From an uncultured Bifidobacterium sp. (lineage in GTDB: Bacteria > Actinomycetota > Actinomycetes > Actinomycetales > Bifidobacteriaceae): DNA of 6,824 nt. Below the pieces are notes generated by a model. It did no database searches. It was not told where the DNA came from and saw only the letters and a program-made list of their open reading frames with translations. The translations under genes were made by a program, and so were the position numbers. Below are positions 5,519 through 6,824 of this stretch, piece by piece; the first letter of the stretch is position 1; each line of letters starts with the position of its first letter. The stretch is taken from contig CALEGL010000213.1 in the NCBI GenBank assembly GCA_937876495.1, forward strand, positions 1 through 6,824, given 5' to 3'.

Positions 5519-6481
5519 TCAGGCCTTCGCGAACTGCCTGACGAGGGCCGTCATCCAGTCGATGAGGTCGTCGTACCGGCTGGGCATCTGCTCGGTGAGG
5601 TTGACGATGGGGACGTCGTTGGTCCTGGCCGACGTCGTGATGGTGTCGGTCACGCTGTCCGCCTCCTGCGTGTTGACGATGAGCATCCGGATCGCCCCCT
5701 TGGCGAGCTCCTTCTGGAAGGAGGTGATGTCGGAGGCCGACGGTTCGCCCTCGTTCGCCACCGCCTGGGCGTAGCCGGAGGGCGTGGCGTCCGTCATGCC
5801 GAGGTCGTCGGCGAGATACCAGGCGACGGATTCGGTGGCCGCGTACTCCTTGCCCTTCGTCGTTGACCGCGTGGATGCGATCAGCTTGTCCAGCGCGTCC
5901 TCGCGCTTGTGCCAGGCGGCGTTGAGAGCGGAATACCGGGACGCATGGTCGGGGTCCGCCTTCCTGTACGCCGTGGTGATGGCGTCCGCTGTCCTGCTCC
6001 GCACCGTCGAGGAGAACCACACGTGGGGGTTGTCCCCGGACGACTTCCCGCCCGCGGTGGCGGCGTCGACAAGATCCGCCGACGTGGAGGACGCGGCCTT
6101 GGACGCCCAGGAGTCGTAGTCCGCGCCGTTGACGACGACGACCTTCGCCGAGGAGAACCTCGCGACGTCCTGCGTGGTGGGCTCGTAGTCATGCGCCTCG
6201 ACGTTCGTGTTGGTCATGATGCTGGTCACCGAGACAAGGGAGCCTCCCAGGTCCCTGGCCATCGACCCCCATTGGTTGATGCTGGCCACGACGGCGAGCC
6301 CGTCGGAGGCCGCGGCGTCGGTCGACGCCGCCGATCCGCATGCCGGCAGAACCAGCAGCGAGAGCGCCGCGGACGCCGCAAGGATCCCTCTTCGGATCCG
6401 GCGAACGAGCGCGGCCCGCAGCGTCCGGTCCCCGTCTGCGCACATTCCGGGTGTTCCTCGCCTGTCTTCGGAATCGCTCAT
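5519..6481 (-). CDS. Zn/Mn-type ABC transporter solute-binding lipoprotein (ZnuA/TroA family)
   Basis: Extracytoplasmic binding protein that would pass a divalent metal to an ABC permease. An Arg-rich n-region and hydrophobic segment (about 32-46) lead to LPAC with Cys48 as the likely lipidated residue; Pro at -2 is unusual. The mature domain has candidate ligands His97 (HDYEPT), His153 (NPHVW), Glu217 (AATESVAWYLADDLG) and Glu297 (VNLTEQMP), laid out as in the cluster 9 binding proteins. NEGEPSASDI (243-252) and IVNTQEAD also fit. Glu as third ligand occurs in manganese proteins such as PsaA, and there is no His-rich loop of the ZnuA kind, so the metal cannot be fixed from sequence. Length (320 aa) is normal. 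The 6481 start has AGGAAG at a good distance and overlaps the stop of a leader ORF. No permease or ATPase gene follows it; the divergent gene may supply one. Confidence 0.9.
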   Translation of the reverse strand: MSDSEDRRGTPGMCADGDRTLRAALVRRIRRGILAASAALSLLVLPACGSAASTDAAASDGLAVVASINQWGSMARDLGGSLVSVTSIMTNTNVEAHDYEPTTQDVARFSSAKVVVVNGADYDSWASKAASSTSADLVDAATAGGKSSGDNPHVWFSSTVRSRTADAITTAYRKADPDHASRYSALNAAWHKREDALDKLIASTRSTTKGKEYAATESVAWYLADDLGMTDATPSGYAQAVANEGEPSASDITSFQKELAKGAIRMLIVNTQEADSVTDTITTSARTNDVPIVNLTEQMPSRYDDLIDWMTALVRQFAKA

Positions 6482-6546
6482 GCTCCCTCTTCCTGTTCGG
6501 GGCCAGGGCTTGCCTCGTCGTTCTCCAGAAACCGTTCCCGGCTCAT
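6478..6546 (-). CDS. 22-codon leader ORF overlapping the lipoprotein start
   Basis: An ATG at 6546-6544 opens a 22-codon frame ending in TGA at 6480-6478, which overlaps the lipoprotein ATG (6481-6479) as ATGA, the classic arrangement for translational coupling. The predicted peptide is acidic (starts MSRERFLEND, ends EQEEGA), with no Cys, His or membrane segment. There is no real Shine-Dalgarno, but the ATG lies 6 nt after a TATGAT -10-like element, so it could be read from a leaderless mRNA. The lipoprotein also has its own AGGAAG site inside this frame. It may be a regulatory leader peptide or a chance frame. Confidence 0.35.
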   Translation of the reverse strand: MSRERFLENDEASPGPEQEEGA

Positions 6547-6552
6547 GGTCCC

Positions 6553-6558
6553 ATCATA
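6553..6558 (-). promoter_or_regulatory. -10-like element for the lipoprotein gene
   Basis: On the minus strand TATGAT matches TATAAT at 5 of 6 positions. RNA would begin near 6546, the first base of the leader ORF. The Fur/Zur-type box begins 6 nt further upstream, so it would lie in the -10/-35 spacer, a good place for repression. No clear TTGACA-like -35 is seen. Confidence 0.4.
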
Positions 6559-6564
6559 CACTGT

Positions 6565-6579
6565 TGAGAATCGTTATCA
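6565..6579. promoter_or_regulatory. Fur/Zur-family operator (7-1-7 type)
   Basis: TGAGAATCGTTATCA differs at only two positions from the ideal palindrome TGATAATNATTATCA bound by Fur-family repressors (Fur, Zur). It lies between the metal-binding lipoprotein gene (84 nt to its start, minus strand) and the divergent gene (99 nt to its start, plus strand), so one site could serve both. TTGAGA at 6564-6569 could also be a plus-strand -35, but no -10 stands at the right distance. Sequence alone cannot say whether the metal sensed is zinc, iron or manganese; a binding protein for Zn or Mn next door favours Zur or a Mn sensor. Confidence 0.6.
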
Positions 6580-6677
6580 TTTATTGCGTGTTCCGACAGG
6601 CCGTTTCAACGCCCAGAGCTCGCGGCTATCATGCCAGTGCAGGAAACATCCTCATGCCATGGATGGGAAGGGGCGTT

Positions 6678-6824
6678 ATGGACACACTCGCCGAACCGCT
6701 CTCCCGGAAGCGGATCCGATCCTGCAAGGACGTCGAGGAAACCCACGGCGCACCCTCCCTGCACCCTCCCACGTCGAGGTCGCTCTCGGCTTCGACGCTG
6801 TGGCTGGTCCTGGGCGTCCCGCTC
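6678..6824 (+). CDS. 5' end of divergent gene, probable membrane protein (partial)
   Basis: An ATG at 6678, with an AAGGGG-like ribosome site at 6668-6673, opens a frame that stays open for 49 codons to the window edge. The visible product starts MDTLAEPLSRKRIR, has about 35 polar residues including several Arg and Lys, and then turns hydrophobic at ASTLWLVLGVPL, which looks like the beginning of a first membrane helix with a positive cytoplasmic side. An ABC transporter permease (for example of the FecCD type) would fit this start and the shared metal box, but 49 residues are not enough to name it. Other ATGs at 6654 and 6659 are not in this frame. Direct repeats lie within the polar stretch. 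Confidence 0.6.
   Translation, partial: MDTLAEPLSRKRIRSCKDVEETHGAPSLHPPTSRSLSASTLWLVLGVPL
6751..6772. repeat. 11-bp tandem repeat inside the divergent gene
   Basis: GCACCCTCCC is repeated at 6751-6760 and 6762-6771, an 11-bp unit (10 of 11 bases identical) inside codons 25-32 of the partial gene. ACGTCGAGG also occurs on both sides (6731-6739 and 6772-6780). As 11 is not a multiple of three, gain or loss of a unit would shift the reading frame. Confidence 0.85.

Noticed and set aside
4179..5774. Open frame of 531 codons on the plus strand opposite aroA, the YeaO gene and the lipoprotein gene
   Set aside because: It spans three recognised minus-strand genes and their gaps, and its composition is that of an antisense shadow.

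Overview
The window looks like a piece of a high-GC bifidobacterial (Bifidobacteriaceae) chromosome. The clues are the acetate kinase, which reads as the bifidobacterial form, an EPSP synthase with actinobacterial motif variants, a Pta lacking the middle domain of the long enterobacterial type, and GC-rich coding sequence throughout. The genus is my inference from recognised protein sequence, not a database result. No transposase, integrase, phage gene, tRNA, rRNA or CRISPR array is visible.

Left part (1-3242, plus strand): a perfect 36-bp inverted repeat, each arm carrying a consensus DnaA-box 9-mer, lies just upstream of pta (140-1822). A 113-nt gap holding a perfect 24-nt palindrome separates pta from ackA (1936-3165), and a GC-rich hairpin follows ackA. 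Pta converts acetyl-CoA and phosphate to acetyl phosphate. AckA makes ATP and acetate from acetyl phosphate, most of which in bifidobacteria comes from phosphoketolase in the fructose-6-phosphate shunt. Together the pair is the energy-yielding acetate end of central metabolism and the link between acetyl-P and acetyl-CoA.

Middle part (3243-5518): a convergent gap of about 280 nt (3166-3446) with a short tandem repeat and no gene, then on the minus strand aroA (EPSP synthase, shikimate pathway) and upstream of it a small YeaO/DUF488 gene. Hairpins sit in both gaps around the YeaO gene.

Right part (5519-6824): a minus-strand lipoprotein of the ZnuA/TroA-type metal-binding family, and a divergent plus-strand gene cut by the window end whose visible start suggests a membrane protein. 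Their shared intergenic region carries a 15-bp 7-1-7 Fur/Zur-type box, a minus-strand -10-like element, and a previously unmarked 22-codon leader ORF whose stop overlaps the lipoprotein start as ATGA. This looks like a metal-repressed divergent locus.

The genes are mostly ordinary housekeeping genes. The parts most worth a second look are non-coding: the DnaA-box hairpin before pta, and the metal box plus apparently leaderless overlapping leader ORF before the metal-binding lipoprotein.
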